Assembly: GCA_021396245.1 (NCBI GenBank)
Contig: WNYE01000182.1
Span: 1 to 17,557, forward strand
Length of the DNA: 17,557 nucleotides
Source: Sporothrix humicola
Lineage: Eukaryota; Ascomycota; Sordariomycetes; Ophiostomatales; Ophiostomataceae
Direction of reading: 5' to 3'
Shown here: piece by piece, positions 8,862 through 17,487 of the stretch
Layout of the letters: each line of letters begins with the position of its first letter
Numbering within the stretch: position 1 is the first letter of the stretch
Translations under genes and position numbers: made by a program
Notes under the pieces: model-generated
What the model was told of the DNA's origin: nothing
Database searches by the model: none
The model's input: only the letters and a program-made list of their open reading frames with translations

Positions 8862-11474
8862 TCACTTCTTGAATGTGCCAGTCTTGCCCAGCTTCTCAAA
8901 GTGCATCCGGCGCGCCGCCTTGGGACCGTCGTCGCCCTTGCTCCCATAGGGATTGAACACCTTCTTGCCCTTGGCCGGCGCCTTCTTGTCTGCAGCGGCT
9001 TTCGGGTGCAAAACTGACCCGGCTGTGTCGTAGTCAAACGGCACAAAGTCGCTATTGCCCTCCTCGTTCGCCTCGCCGCCTTCGCCTTCGCCTTCGCCAT
9101 CTTCTGCGTTGATGGGCGCACCGCCGCCGTCACTATCCGACGTCTGTGTGGTTGCGCCACCCTCTTCGCCAGTCGATTCGGCCTGGCTGCGTCTTGCCGC
9201 CTTTGCAGCTCTCCGCGCCTCCTTTCTCTCCTTCTTCTCCTGGATCTTTTGCTTCTCGGCTTCAGACAGGACTCTTCCGCTGTTCTCGTCTGCAGCCGCC
9301 GCCTTGCCACCCTTCTTGCCCCACTTCAGAGTAAATGAACCCTCTTCTTCCTCCTCATCCTCTGACTTCTTCTTCTCGTTCGCATCAACCTTTGCTATCG
9401 GTGCTGGTGTTGCCGGAGCCTCCGATTGTGGTTTTGTTGGCTGCGGCTTCTGTGCCGACGACGGGAACTCGATATAGTCTTCCGACGGCGGCTGCTTGAG
9501 AGCGGCAGTGGAAGCAGGAGCGGGAGCGGCCGCTGGTGCTGGTGCTGCGGGTGCAGAAGTAGAGATGGCGGCCTGGACGAACCACGGTGCCTCAATCGGC
9601 ACACCTCCACCCACATCCTCGCCGCTACCGCTTCCAGTCTTCCTTCCGCCAATCGGCGTCTTGCCCCAGAGCTGCGAAAACGTACTGCGCAACTCTGTGA
9701 CATCGGGTAGTGGCTCTGCATTCTTCGGCTTTTCTGGCGCAGGACTGGCTGCAGCATTGGCCGGGTGTGAAGCAGAAAGGTTGAGGTGCTTGTTCGTCTT
9801 GACAATCGCACCGACAGCGTCTGAGCGCAGGAACTCAACTGATGTTGGTCCTGTAGCACCGCGCGCCTGGGCGTCCTGGATCAGAGTAAAGAGCTCGTTC
9901 ATGGACGACTTGGTGACACGGGCTGTGTTGTGCAGTAAGCTCAGCAGAGCCTTCCGATCAGGCGGGAGAATGCGCGCAATGTCGGACAGCACGCGCACAG
10001 GCATCAGGAAACCAGGGCTCTCGTCCAGGCGACGCGCAAGGTCGTCGCGCCATTGGTAGAGCGCACGGTAAACGGCAAACTGCTCGCCGCTCAGCAGCGT
10101 ATAGGTCTTGACAAGGTTGTTGAGCCATCCGCGGGCGCCCATGCCGGTGTCCGGGTCGCAAAGCAGAGCCTCGTGGCGCTGCAGCGAGACCTCTTTGGAC
10201 TTTTGCAAAACGTAGGTTGTCAGGTCCTTCTCCGGGTTGCTGCGGTCTGACTTGGCTGCGAGCTCGTTGCGCACCATGTCGTAAATGTACAAAAGGTAGT
10301 GGGTATCAGAGCGGGCATAGTAAAGCATCTCCTCGGGGAGTGGCCGGATGCGCCAGTCGGCCATTTGGTATTTCTTGTCGGCTTCAAAGTTGACGAAGCG
10401 CTCAAGAAGGAACGCCAAGCTCCGCTTGCTGTATTCGAGGCAGTCGCAGGCAAAGTAGGTGTCGAAGAGGCCGACAATGTAGAGGCCCAAGTCACGCTGC
10501 AGCCACACAATATCGCTGCTGGCGCCGTGGAAGACCTTGATCTTGGTGGGGTCGGCAAACACTTCGTTGAGGATCTCGAGGCGGTGGCGCCAGGGCTGCA
10601 GAGTGTCAACAATCCAGTCCTTGGTGCGCGTGCTGATCTGCATGAGAGACAGCAGACCGGTGTAGGTGCGGAAGTCGTGGTGCTCCAGATCAACTGCGAT
10701 CACGTCGGCGTCGCGCAACTCGGCGAGCATTTCCTCCACGCCCTCAAAGGTGTCGACCCAGATGGCAGACGTAGACTCGACAGGCTGGTATGGGATGGGC
10801 TCGCTGGTCTTGTAGACGGGTTCCGGGTACTGAAGCTGGGTGATTTCGGTTTCGTAGGGGTGCTTGAACTGGGTCAGATTGTTCTCGTCGACAAAGGTGG
10901 TCAGGCTGGCCTCGAGCGGCACAGTCGCGTGGGGCTTGCTCGACAGCAGCGGCTTCCACGGGCCCATGTCGAAGTTGTCGGCCTTGCGTTCGAACAGTTC
11001 TTGGGGCTTCGCGATGTTAGCGCGGCGGATGTTCCAGTCGAGACGGTCGGAAGTTCCCGAGGCTCCAGAGGCTCCGGGTCCTTGCTGCTTGGCTTTCTTG
11101 GAGTCGGGGCCGCCTTCGGTGGTGGGTGCGTCCTTGCGCTTGAGGAGGCCGGTGTATTCGTCGAGGGTGGTGTCGGCTTTTTCGAGCAGCGCGTCAATCA
11201 CGTCGACGACGCCGCGCCAGTTGAGGTCGACATCGTCGGCGTCGTCGAGCTGGGGTGGGGCGCGTCTGCCAGTGGCGCCGGCAGCCGCCTTTAGCAGTCC
11301 ATTGGAGAGTCGTAGGAGGCGTGCGGCCTGTTCGTCGAGCTCGCCGGCGACAGACGGGTTGACGGTGCGCAGAAAGGTCAGGTCTTCGGAGGCAATGCCG
11401 TTGACGGTTCGGTTGACAGCGACGAGCGCAGCCTGGATCTTTTGCTGCTGGGCTTTGAATTCGTCGGAATCCAT
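8862..11474 (-). CDS. RRP6: Rrp6, nuclear exosome 3'-5' exoribonuclease (DEDDy)
   Basis: The protein is 870 residues from one exon. Rrp6 trims and degrades RNA with the nuclear exosome (rRNA and snoRNA maturation, surveillance of aberrant transcripts). The N-terminal PMC2NT-like region (about 1-100) would bind the cofactor Rrp47/Lrp1. The DEDDy exonuclease core shows motif I AVDLEHH (D262, E264), motif II HGASSDIVWLQ (D321) and motif III YARSDTHYL (Y386, D390), so all catalytic residues are present. MADWRIRPLP precedes motif III as usual. An HRDC domain follows at about 463-543 (YQWRDDLARR, then LPPDRKALLSLL). The tail is low-complexity: Ala/Pro-rich, then acidic, with FTLKWGKKGGK and a Lys/Arg-rich stretch suited to exosome and RNA contact and nuclear import. 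I chose the ATG at 11474 (A at -3) because conservation begins there; an in-frame ATG at 11525 adds 17 residues. The RINT-1 gene lies downstream and the mucin gene upstream. Confidence 0.96.
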   Translation of the reverse strand: MDSDEFKAQQQKIQAALVAVNRTVNGIASEDLTFLRTVNPSVAGELDEQAARLLRLSNGLLKAAAGATGRRAPPQLDDADDVDLNWRGVVDVIDALLEKADTTLDEYTGLLKRKDAPTTEGGPDSKKAKQQGPGASGASGTSDRLDWNIRRANIAKPQELFERKADNFDMGPWKPLLSSKPHATVPLEASLTTFVDENNLTQFKHPYETEITQLQYPEPVYKTSEPIPYQPVESTSAIWVDTFEGVEEMLAELRDADVIAVDLEHHDFRTYTGLLSLMQISTRTKDWIVDTLQPWRHRLEILNEVFADPTKIKVFHGASSDIVWLQRDLGLYIVGLFDTYFACDCLEYSKRSLAFLLERFVNFEADKKYQMADWRIRPLPEEMLYYARSDTHYLLYIYDMVRNELAAKSDRSNPEKDLTTYVLQKSKEVSLQRHEALLCDPDTGMGARGWLNNLVKTYTLLSGEQFAVYRALYQWRDDLARRLDESPGFLMPVRVLSDIARILPPDRKALLSLLHNTARVTKSSMNELFTLIQDAQARGATGPTSVEFLRSDAVGAIVKTNKHLNLSASHPANAAASPAPEKPKNAEPLPDVTELRSTFSQLWGKTPIGGRKTGSGSGEDVGGGVPIEAPWFVQAAISTSAPAAPAPAAAPAPASTAALKQPPSEDYIEFPSSAQKPQPTKPQSEAPATPAPIAKVDANEKKKSEDEEEEEGSFTLKWGKKGGKAAAADENSGRVLSEAEKQKIQEKKERKEARRAAKAARRSQAESTGEEGGATTQTSDSDGGGAPINAEDGEGEGEGGEANEEGNSDFVPFDYDTAGSVLHPKAAADKKAPAKGKKVFNPYGSKGDDGPKAARRMHFEKLGKTGTFKK

Positions 11475-12418
11475 CGTGGCGGGTGTCGTGTTGGTATGGA
11501 ACGTCAAAGACGTTTCGGATACCAAGAAATGGGTTCCAATGTGCAGAAAAGTGCAGCAGGATGCAGGGAAGAGCTGCTAGATCTGCCTAGATGCTCAGGA
11601 TGCGAAATGCTGGTTTTTTTTCTGCCGGTCTCCAAAATGGCAAAAACGCCAGGCAAATGAGGCCACCGCCTTTGGGCCTTCTTGGTTTTTCTGGGGCGGT
11701 TGGCGGTGTTTAGATGCCCCACTTATATCATAACGAAGACCAGAGCGTGTAAGATAATTGATAACGGATAGCTTTGATGGCGGGTGATGGGTAAACAAGA
11801 GACACTGATGATGTTTTGGTGAGGAGATGTCAAAAATATTGTGATAAAGGAGAGAAGACTGACCTTGTCCAATTTTGAAAGTTTATTGAGGCAGGAAGTG
11901 AAGGAAGGCAGGCCGCCCTCACGTGTTACGAGCTGTACTCCTTTCAGAGAAGGTGCGACTTACACGACTGCACTAGGAATCATAGGTATTAGCTGACAGT
12001 GTTGCAGTTAGTACACTCAATGTTCATTCTTCTGGTGAAAGAGCTCATATATTTCATGTTTTTTATTGATTTAAATTTTGAGAAAATAGACTGCGCCGAA
12101 TGCGCAAATGCTGCTCATTGACAGCGCTATGGTATCGAAATTTAGAACATAAGGAAACAAAGACCAGTAAACGAACCAAAAAGAAATTAAAAGAGACACG
12201 TCAGTCCAGGAAAACAAAGAGCCCACCGACAGTAAAAACAAGACAGTGTTCGAACCCCAAATGAATAGCAGCCTGTGTCTAATTTTGAGCAAGGAGAAAA
12301 AAAAATTTCAAAAAATAAAGAGAGATGCAAGAAAGAGAAATAAGAGAGGAGGATAAATGGTAAAATCAAAATGAAAGAGAAAACAGAAAAAATATCAAGT
12401 AATCATTATAGAGCCCTA
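11475..12418 (-). promoter_or_regulatory. Mucin gene 3' region and RRP6 upstream region
   Basis: This 944-bp gap contains no supported gene. The part next to RRP6 (11475-11950) should be its promoter and 5' UTR. It holds a CACGTG E-box-type palindrome at 11920-11925, about 450 bp from the start codon. The part next to the mucin gene (12060-12418) is A-rich on the plus strand and should be its 3' UTR, with a minus-strand AATAAA at 12062-12067. The assignments follow from gene orientation; no individual site is proven. Confidence 0.45.
12062..12067 (-). terminator. Candidate polyadenylation signal (AATAAA) for the mucin gene
   Basis: TTTATT on the plus strand reads AATAAA on the minus strand, about 350 nt past the mucin stop codon and within AT-rich sequence. 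This is suggestive only. Confidence 0.25.
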
Positions 12419-14824
12419 CTACCGCGCCGGACGAATAACATTCATACGCTGTGTCGTAGTTGCGATTGCCTCTGTTGTTGTGGTAGTTTCGGTAGTCGTC
12501 GCCGTCGTGGTCGAGACCTCCGTCACTGTGTCGTGGATGCTAACGGTCTGGACAACGGTAACCGTTGCCGGTGCGTTGGCAGTGTTGGAATCGCCGTTGT
12601 CGTTGGTATTAGCAGTAGGCACAGGAGGCGCAGCGGCCGCGTTTGTGACAAAAGTGCTTCCTTGCCAAGTCGGCACCGTTGCTGGATTGCCGCCTGCAAT
12701 TCCTGTAGGCACCGAGGGCACGTATGAGAGTGTAGAATCCACGGGAACGACAGCGACCGGTGCCCCAGAAGATGCCTGTGGGTTCGGCTTTTCAGTTGTC
12801 GTAGGCGTTGAAGGAGAGGTTTGAGGCGTTGTGGGCACCGATCCTGTCGTAGGCCTGTCTGCAGGCTTGGTTGGAGACTCGTTTGGAGATGTCACGAACG
12901 CGGTAGGGGTGCTCGACTCGGCAGCAGTAGGCACGCCAGACGATTTGGTAATGGTAATGGTGCTTGTCATCTGTAGAGTCACAGTCGTGCTTGAAGTTAC
13001 TTCCGACGAGGCTGCTGTCGGGGAGGATGAAGATGAAGGAGACGCAGCAGTTGCAGCAGTAGATGAAGCAGGCAGCGAGGTCACGGTGATGCCCAGGGTA
13101 TCCTCGGCAGTCTTCACATCGACACAGCCAATATCGACACCAGCCTGAACCGGATCAGGCATAGCAAAACAGCTTACGCCCTTAGACTTATCACAAGTGG
13201 CAAACAGGACAAAGGTGCTCGAGCTTGTGTCGCACTTCATGACATTGCCTCCTATGCAAGCAGTCTGGCCAGCCGAGCAGCGCGAATCCAGGGTCAGCTC
13301 AGCAAACGCGGCATTGGCGGCCTTGGCCTTTGCAAGATTGGATGCATAGACGTCGGGTGCGACAGAGCTAGTAGGCGCGGTCGTCCACGGACGATCTGTC
13401 GGGACGCTAGGGTTGGCTGGTCCGGTGGGCGTTATGTGGCCCGTGGAAGTAGGTGCTGTTGTCGGCGAGGATGACTGAGGCGCTGTAGAAGACGGCTTCG
13501 GGGACGGAGACGACGAGTGTGCGGCAGGCGAAGATGCGGACAAAGAGGAATGCGACGATGAGGGTGATGCCTTGCTAGTACTGGTCGAGGGCGGCGTCGA
13601 ATGCTCTGACGATGATGGCGACGACGGCGACGATGACGGCGACACTGATGGTGAAGATGATTTCGACGAGACAGGCGCAGTGGAATCAGACGTTCTGTTA
13701 TTGGCCGAACCGGCGGCTGGAGTGCCTGTCACTGTGCTGTTTGACGCTGAGCTCGTTGAAGCCCCAGAAGACGTGTGGTTAGAGGCCGAGTGGGTGGGAG
13801 ACAGCGTCGAGCTGGCATCGATGCCAGGAGAAGTGGCATTGGACGTCACATTGGATGCTGGAAGCGTTGTCACTGTCGGCGGGAGCGACGAATGGGAGAC
13901 GCCAGCAGGTGCCGTTGAGTTGGATGGGGGCGAAGTAGAGGTTGCGTTCGAGGCAGCAGATGTTTGAGGCAGCGACGAGTGAGATGTGGTACCAGCAGGC
14001 GCGGTCGTATTTGTAGATGTGGAGTTTGACACAGGTGATGTCTGCGGAAGTCCTGAATGCGCAGGTGCGCCAAGTGACTGTGTAGTGTTCGAGGATGGAG
14101 TTACCACAGCAGGTAAAGCCGAGTCTGAAGGAGCAGTCGAAGAAGTAGGCTCTGTCCTGTTCGAAGAGGACGACGGCAGACTTGAGGACAGCACACTTTC
14201 AGTAGATAAAGAGGTAGATGAAGGAGCAGACGAATGAGGAGATGACGAGACGGACTCCGTATGGTTCGACGCGGGCCGCGTGGCACTGGGAGTGGCCACT
14301 GGGGACTCAGGATCGCTTGAGATAGACGGAGGTGCACTGGGAGAGGACGAAGACGTTACTGGCGACGATGAGGGTGTAGCATGGGTACCCGCTTCAGATG
14401 CACGTTCCTTTGACAAAATAGACGCCAATTCTGAAGGTGGGAGAGTGGTGGGAATGACAACATTGGAGGTCACCACAGATGTAGATGACGGTTCGACCGA
14501 CGATGTCGACGTCTCGTCAGGGAGCGAAGACGTGGGAAAGGTGCTGGGAGGAATGCTTGACGAAGAGGCGCCGAGATCGCCCAAATTGATTGACGACGAG
14601 AAAGAGGCCGTGGATGTGAACTCGGACAGATCAGTCGGCGCATCGCTCGAGTTAGGAAGGCTGGAGACAGCCGGCGAGCTGGAAGCACTGACCGTGTTGT
14701 TGGAGAAGGCATCGCGGCGCTCATGGGGCGGCGGGATGGGCTTGCGGAGACCAAATGGGCCGAGCGGACTGGCCTCTACGGCTGCAGTGGCCGCAAGGAG
14801 GAGCAAAGGCAGCGTTTTAAACAT
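12419..14824 (-). CDS. Secreted Ser/Thr-rich mucin-like protein with a CBM19-like chitin-binding module
   Basis: This single-exon gene encodes 801 residues. The N-terminus MFKTLPLLLLAATAAVEAS is a typical signal peptide, with likely cleavage near residues 18-19. Arg-Arg at 36-37 is a possible Kex2 site. Residues 40-490 are a Ser/Thr/Pro-rich stretch with many N-x-S/T sequons, expected to be heavily O-glycosylated and extended. Residues 516-567 form a compact six-cysteine module (C516, C523, C531, C544, C552, C567; spacing 6, 7, 12, 7, 14) whose layout and CFAMPDP segment resemble carbohydrate-binding module family 19, known from fungal chitinases. A second Thr/Ser-rich stretch follows, ending TTTQRMNVIRPAR. 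There is no catalytic domain and no C-terminal hydrophobic GPI signal, so the protein is probably secreted or held at the wall by chitin binding. A role in wall structure, adhesion or shielding is inferred. The CBM19 assignment rests on cysteine spacing and is good but not certain. Confidence 0.85.
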   Translation of the reverse strand: MFKTLPLLLLAATAAVEASPLGPFGLRKPIPPPHERRDAFSNNTVSASSSPAVSSLPNSSDAPTDLSEFTSTASFSSSINLGDLGASSSSIPPSTFPTSSLPDETSTSSVEPSSTSVVTSNVVIPTTLPPSELASILSKERASEAGTHATPSSSPVTSSSSPSAPPSISSDPESPVATPSATRPASNHTESVSSSPHSSAPSSTSLSTESVLSSSLPSSSSNRTEPTSSTAPSDSALPAVVTPSSNTTQSLGAPAHSGLPQTSPVSNSTSTNTTAPAGTTSHSSLPQTSAASNATSTSPPSNSTAPAGVSHSSLPPTVTTLPASNVTSNATSPGIDASSTLSPTHSASNHTSSGASTSSASNSTVTGTPAAGSANNRTSDSTAPVSSKSSSPSVSPSSSPSSPSSSEHSTPPSTSTSKASPSSSHSSLSASSPAAHSSSPSPKPSSTAPQSSSPTTAPTSTGHITPTGPANPSVPTDRPWTTAPTSSVAPDVYASNLAKAKAANAAFAELTLDSRCSAGQTACIGGNVMKCDTSSSTFVLFATCDKSKGVSCFAMPDPVQAGVDIGCVDVKTAEDTLGITVTSLPASSTAATAASPSSSSSPTAASSEVTSSTTVTLQMTSTITITKSSGVPTAAESSTPTAFVTSPNESPTKPADRPTTGSVPTTPQTSPSTPTTTEKPNPQASSGAPVAVVPVDSTLSYVPSVPTGIAGGNPATVPTWQGSTFVTNAAAAPPVPTANTNDNGDSNTANAPATVTVVQTVSIHDTVTEVSTTTATTTETTTTTEAIATTTQRMNVIRPAR
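13820..14062 (-). repeat. Degenerate tandem repeat inside the mucin coding region
   Basis: Residues 255-335 consist of about three imperfect units of 26-29 residues starting at 255, 281 and 310. Each begins with A/S-H-S-(G/S)-L-P-(Q/P)-T, continues with Ser/Asn/Thr-rich sequence bearing N-glycosylation sequons, and the first two end in TAPAG. Such coding minisatellites are common in fungal surface proteins and can vary in copy number between strains. Confidence 0.65.
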
Positions 14825-15519
14825 GCTGTAGCTTTAGCGGATCGAGAATTCGAGAATTGTTGATATGTGGAAAAGAGTGTGGTCGTGAATTTGTTGACGG
14901 GAAAAGACTAGCTTTTTGGACGAAATGAGTGGAAGGGGATCAAGAACGAGCGTCGTGCAAGAGGGTCGATGACAGAAATCCGGCTGTCTTAATAGTCTGT
15001 GGAAATAGAGAGTGACAGGAATAACCCCAACTCGAGAGGATAATTATGAGAAAGAGATAAAGAGTGTCGATGATGAGGCAAAGAAAGAGGCGCAGTGACG
15101 TGTTTGTTGACTTGCGTCCTGGGGTTTGAAGGGCAGTAAAGAAAGGCTGTGAACAAGCAGCTTTGAGGGTTCAAAGATGGAAGTAAACAAAAGCAAGCGG
15201 ATCTGTAGGTTCGAGTAGGAACAATGAACAAAGACAAGAAAGAAAATGCGATTGAAAGTCAAAGGGAAAGCTTGAAAGACGCAAGGGGCAAACAAAGGGT
15301 CGCCTCTTAACAAGGAGGAATAAATTAGTGAACGAGGTTGGCAATGCAAGAAAGCACAACGAGATGGAAAGTAAGAGAAAGATAGGGAATTGAAGCAGAA
15401 AATTCGTGGAAAGGAGAAGTGAAAGTCTAGACCCTCGACAGGAAATGGAACAACAAGTTGAAAGAATTAGTCAAGAAAGGCAGACAAAGATAGGGCTCGG
15501 ACTAGTGAAGGACAATATC

Positions 15520-15529
15520 TCTCGCGAGA
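15520..15529. promoter_or_regulatory. Perfect palindrome TCTCGCGAGA
   Basis: This ten-base perfect palindrome lies about 700 bp upstream of the mucin start, in otherwise purine-rich sequence where CpG pairs are scarce. The same decamer is a known promoter element in animals, but I know of no established fungal factor for it, so only its palindromic form is claimed. Confidence 0.3.
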
Positions 15530-15693
15530 AAAGAATTGGGAAACGAAGGAAGGGGAATTGGGACATGCAAAGATTGGGCACAAAAAAAAAAGTGTATGCC
15601 GCAATAACCGGCAAGGGGGAGTAAAACGAGAGTGTAATAAATAATCGACAAAAGAAAAACAGATTCCACGCCTCAGAACAGATTGAAAACAGT

Positions 15694-15701
15694 CACGCGT
15701 G
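15694..15701. promoter_or_regulatory. CACGCGTG palindrome containing an MCB-type ACGCGT box
   Basis: ACGCGT (15695-15700) is the MluI cell-cycle box bound by Mbp1/Swi6-type complexes in yeasts. It is embedded here in an 8-base perfect palindrome about 870 bp upstream of the mucin start codon. A single site is weak evidence, and its relevance to the gene is inferred. Confidence 0.3.
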
Positions 15702-15834
15702 GCGAGAACAGGAAACGGAAAGGGAAAGAATGCAGGAAAGGTGAGGTGGTGCTCGGGTCTTTTCTATATCTCAGTCGATTCGAGCCAGTCGTTCAACAGT
15801 AAAAGAGTGTATCGATATGTATCAAAAAAAAGAA

Positions 15835-15846
15835 CGTGCATGCACG
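15835..15846. promoter_or_regulatory. Perfect 12-bp palindrome CGTGCATGCACG
   Basis: Twelve consecutive bases equal their own reverse complement, about 1.0 kb upstream of the mucin start codon. This is a good candidate site for a dimeric regulator; no factor can be named from sequence. Confidence 0.35.
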
Positions 15847-16211
15847 CCAAACGAGGTCCAGACCTTTTTGTTGACAAGGGTGAAGGCAAGAGCAGGGATG
15901 GGCAGAAGTGTAACTGACGACCAGTCGTCAAGATATCGACCTTTCGAGTTTCCATAGATGGTATGAAAATAGACAGAAAAAAATGAAGGAAGAAGGAAAG
16001 AAAAGGAAAGAAGAAAAGCTGAGCTCTTGCCTTTGAGACTTTCTCACGAAGTGGACTGTGAAGGTCCCTTTTTCTGGCCTCATTTCGCCAGATGGCCCGT
16101 GGAGTGTTGTCGTCTTTGTCGTCGTCGTTTTTTGTCGGTTCTCATAGAAAGAGTTGTTGATGGGCCATTCGGATGGCATTGTTCGATTCCCCGGCCCAGG
16201 CTCCAGCGCGT

Positions 16212-16298
16212 CTGGAAACAAAAGCGAGCTCGTCAAAGAAGGCATTGTCTAATCTGGCCAGCTCTTTGTCAACATTCTAATGGTCAAAGGTATCTTAC
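16212..16298 (-). other. Possible intron in a long 5' UTR or noncoding transcript
   Basis: On the minus strand CAG|GTAAGA gives a strong donor at 16298, and TTTCCAG gives an acceptor ending at 16212, enclosing 87 bp. A weak branch-like TTTGAC lies upstream of the acceptor. No coding sequence flanks it convincingly. If real, it would belong to a very long 5' UTR of the mucin gene or to an unannotated transcript. Confidence 0.2.
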
Positions 16299-17440
16299 CT
16301 GAAATGGCTGGCAAAGCAAACCGTGTAAGTGTAAGTGGTTCTGTTCTCCACCAAAACACCAAAAATAACAAAAATAAACCCTGTCTCGGCTGCTCTCCGC
16401 CAATCGCCAACGGAAGTGGAGATCTTTGGTTCCTGGCCCTTTCCACTGGGAGCGCTCTTGGCCAGTCCCCAACTGGCCTCCAAGCACTCAAAGGGACCCC
16501 TGTCTGTTTCCGCCGAGCGCTGAAACAAACGCAGACCGCGATATGATTGGCTGGCCCAACGTCCCACCAAACATCGCTCATCTCACTCACTCTTTAATAC
16601 TCACCAAAAAAGGCAAACAAGCGCTGGGCCGTTTTGCTGTGCGACCGCCTCTCTCCACTGCGTTCACTGGGCGGCAAAAGAGCTTGGAGACAAGGTCGAT
16701 TGTAGGCGAAGAAGCAAGGACGACGAAAAGAAATAAACTGAGCCAGTCAGCAAAATTGAAAGGAGGAGCTGCGGTTAGGAGAAAGCAGCAACCAGTGGAA
16801 TGCTTGCATAATCAAGCCATGAAACAAGGAAAAGAAAGAGTGCAGAAGGAGAGGAGAGTGATAGTTCTAGACCAAAAGGCAACACGAGGTAGGAAATCGG
16901 GATGGACGTGTCGAGAGAGCGAGATGTGACGAGGTGTCAAAAGCTGTTAGCAAACGTCAAAATGCGAAAGGGAAAGGAGAAAAGGGGGGCGCATACTATT
17001 TGCTCTGAAAGAAGCAGGTTGCAGAGTCGCTCTTGCCCTTTGTCAGGCTCGACCTTCTGCGTCCGATTACTCGATTTCTCCTTCTGTTTGTATTAGAGTG
17101 CAGATGCGATTTGCCAATCGCTCTTTCCCTTTCCCAATTATCAAAAATATTCGCAACGCATATGTTCTTTTTCGTAAATTATATTATGTATTTGCATCTA
17201 ATTTTGTTTGTCTGAATGCCTGCGTTTTTAAAGTTTTTTTTTGTTAGAAAGTAGAACTGTATGTGTGCACATCGCACTGCAACAAATAACTGGAAGAACT
17301 TACCATCTCCCGGGAGTATTCAAGAGCCCGGATAAGCTCGTCCTCGGTAGATGTGCAATAAAATGGCAATCACAAAGAAGCTTGACTGAAAAGGCAAGAG
17401 CGACTGCTATATGGCCCCTGGCAGCTGGTCCTTCTTCTCT

Positions 17441-17443
<3 letters not shown>

Positions 17444-17487
<44 letters not shown>

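Larger units (their letters stand above)
14825..17443 (-). promoter_or_regulatory. Long gene-free region upstream of the mucin gene
   Basis: These 2.6 kb contain no protein I can support. The longest reading frame (16426-16929, plus) has basic, low-information sequence without recognisable domains. From about 15000 to 16020 and again from about 16680 to 16990 the plus strand is strongly purine-rich (GAAAGAAGG-like), so transcription toward the mucin gene would give a pyrimidine-rich leader, a common feature of fungal promoters and 5' UTRs. Palindromic candidate sites lie at 15520-15529, 15694-15701 and 15835-15846. CCAATCGC occurs at 16400-16407 and 17114-17121. The right part may instead serve a gene beyond the window. 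Confidence 0.45.

Noticed and set aside
10299..11294. Long open frame on the plus strand (331 residues) opposite RRP6
   Set aside because: It lies antisense to the conserved exonuclease and HRDC coding sequence, has no recognisable domain, and is the expected shadow of GC-rich codons.
12248..12257. GTTCGAACCC, a B-box-like sequence suggesting a tRNA
   Set aside because: There is no A box, no pairing T-stem and no acceptor stem around it on either strand.
4045..14824. Biosynthetic gene cluster, CRISPR-like array or bacterial-style operon
   Set aside because: The four genes belong to unrelated cellular functions, with normal eukaryotic spacing and no regular spacer-repeat structure.
12480..14831. 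Several acidic Val/Asp/Glu-rich frames on the plus strand
   Set aside because: They are reverse-strand readings of the Ser/Thr/Pro codons of the mucin gene, whose signal peptide and cysteine module identify the true strand.
16176..16200. GTTCGATTCC, a T-loop-like sequence suggesting a tRNA
   Set aside because: The flanking bases do not form a 5-bp T-stem, and no cloverleaf could be drawn upstream.
16426..16929. 167-residue plus-strand frame in the right-hand intergenic region
   Set aside because: The composition is basic and irregular, with no domain, signal peptide or supporting context, and the region is purine-biased noncoding in character.
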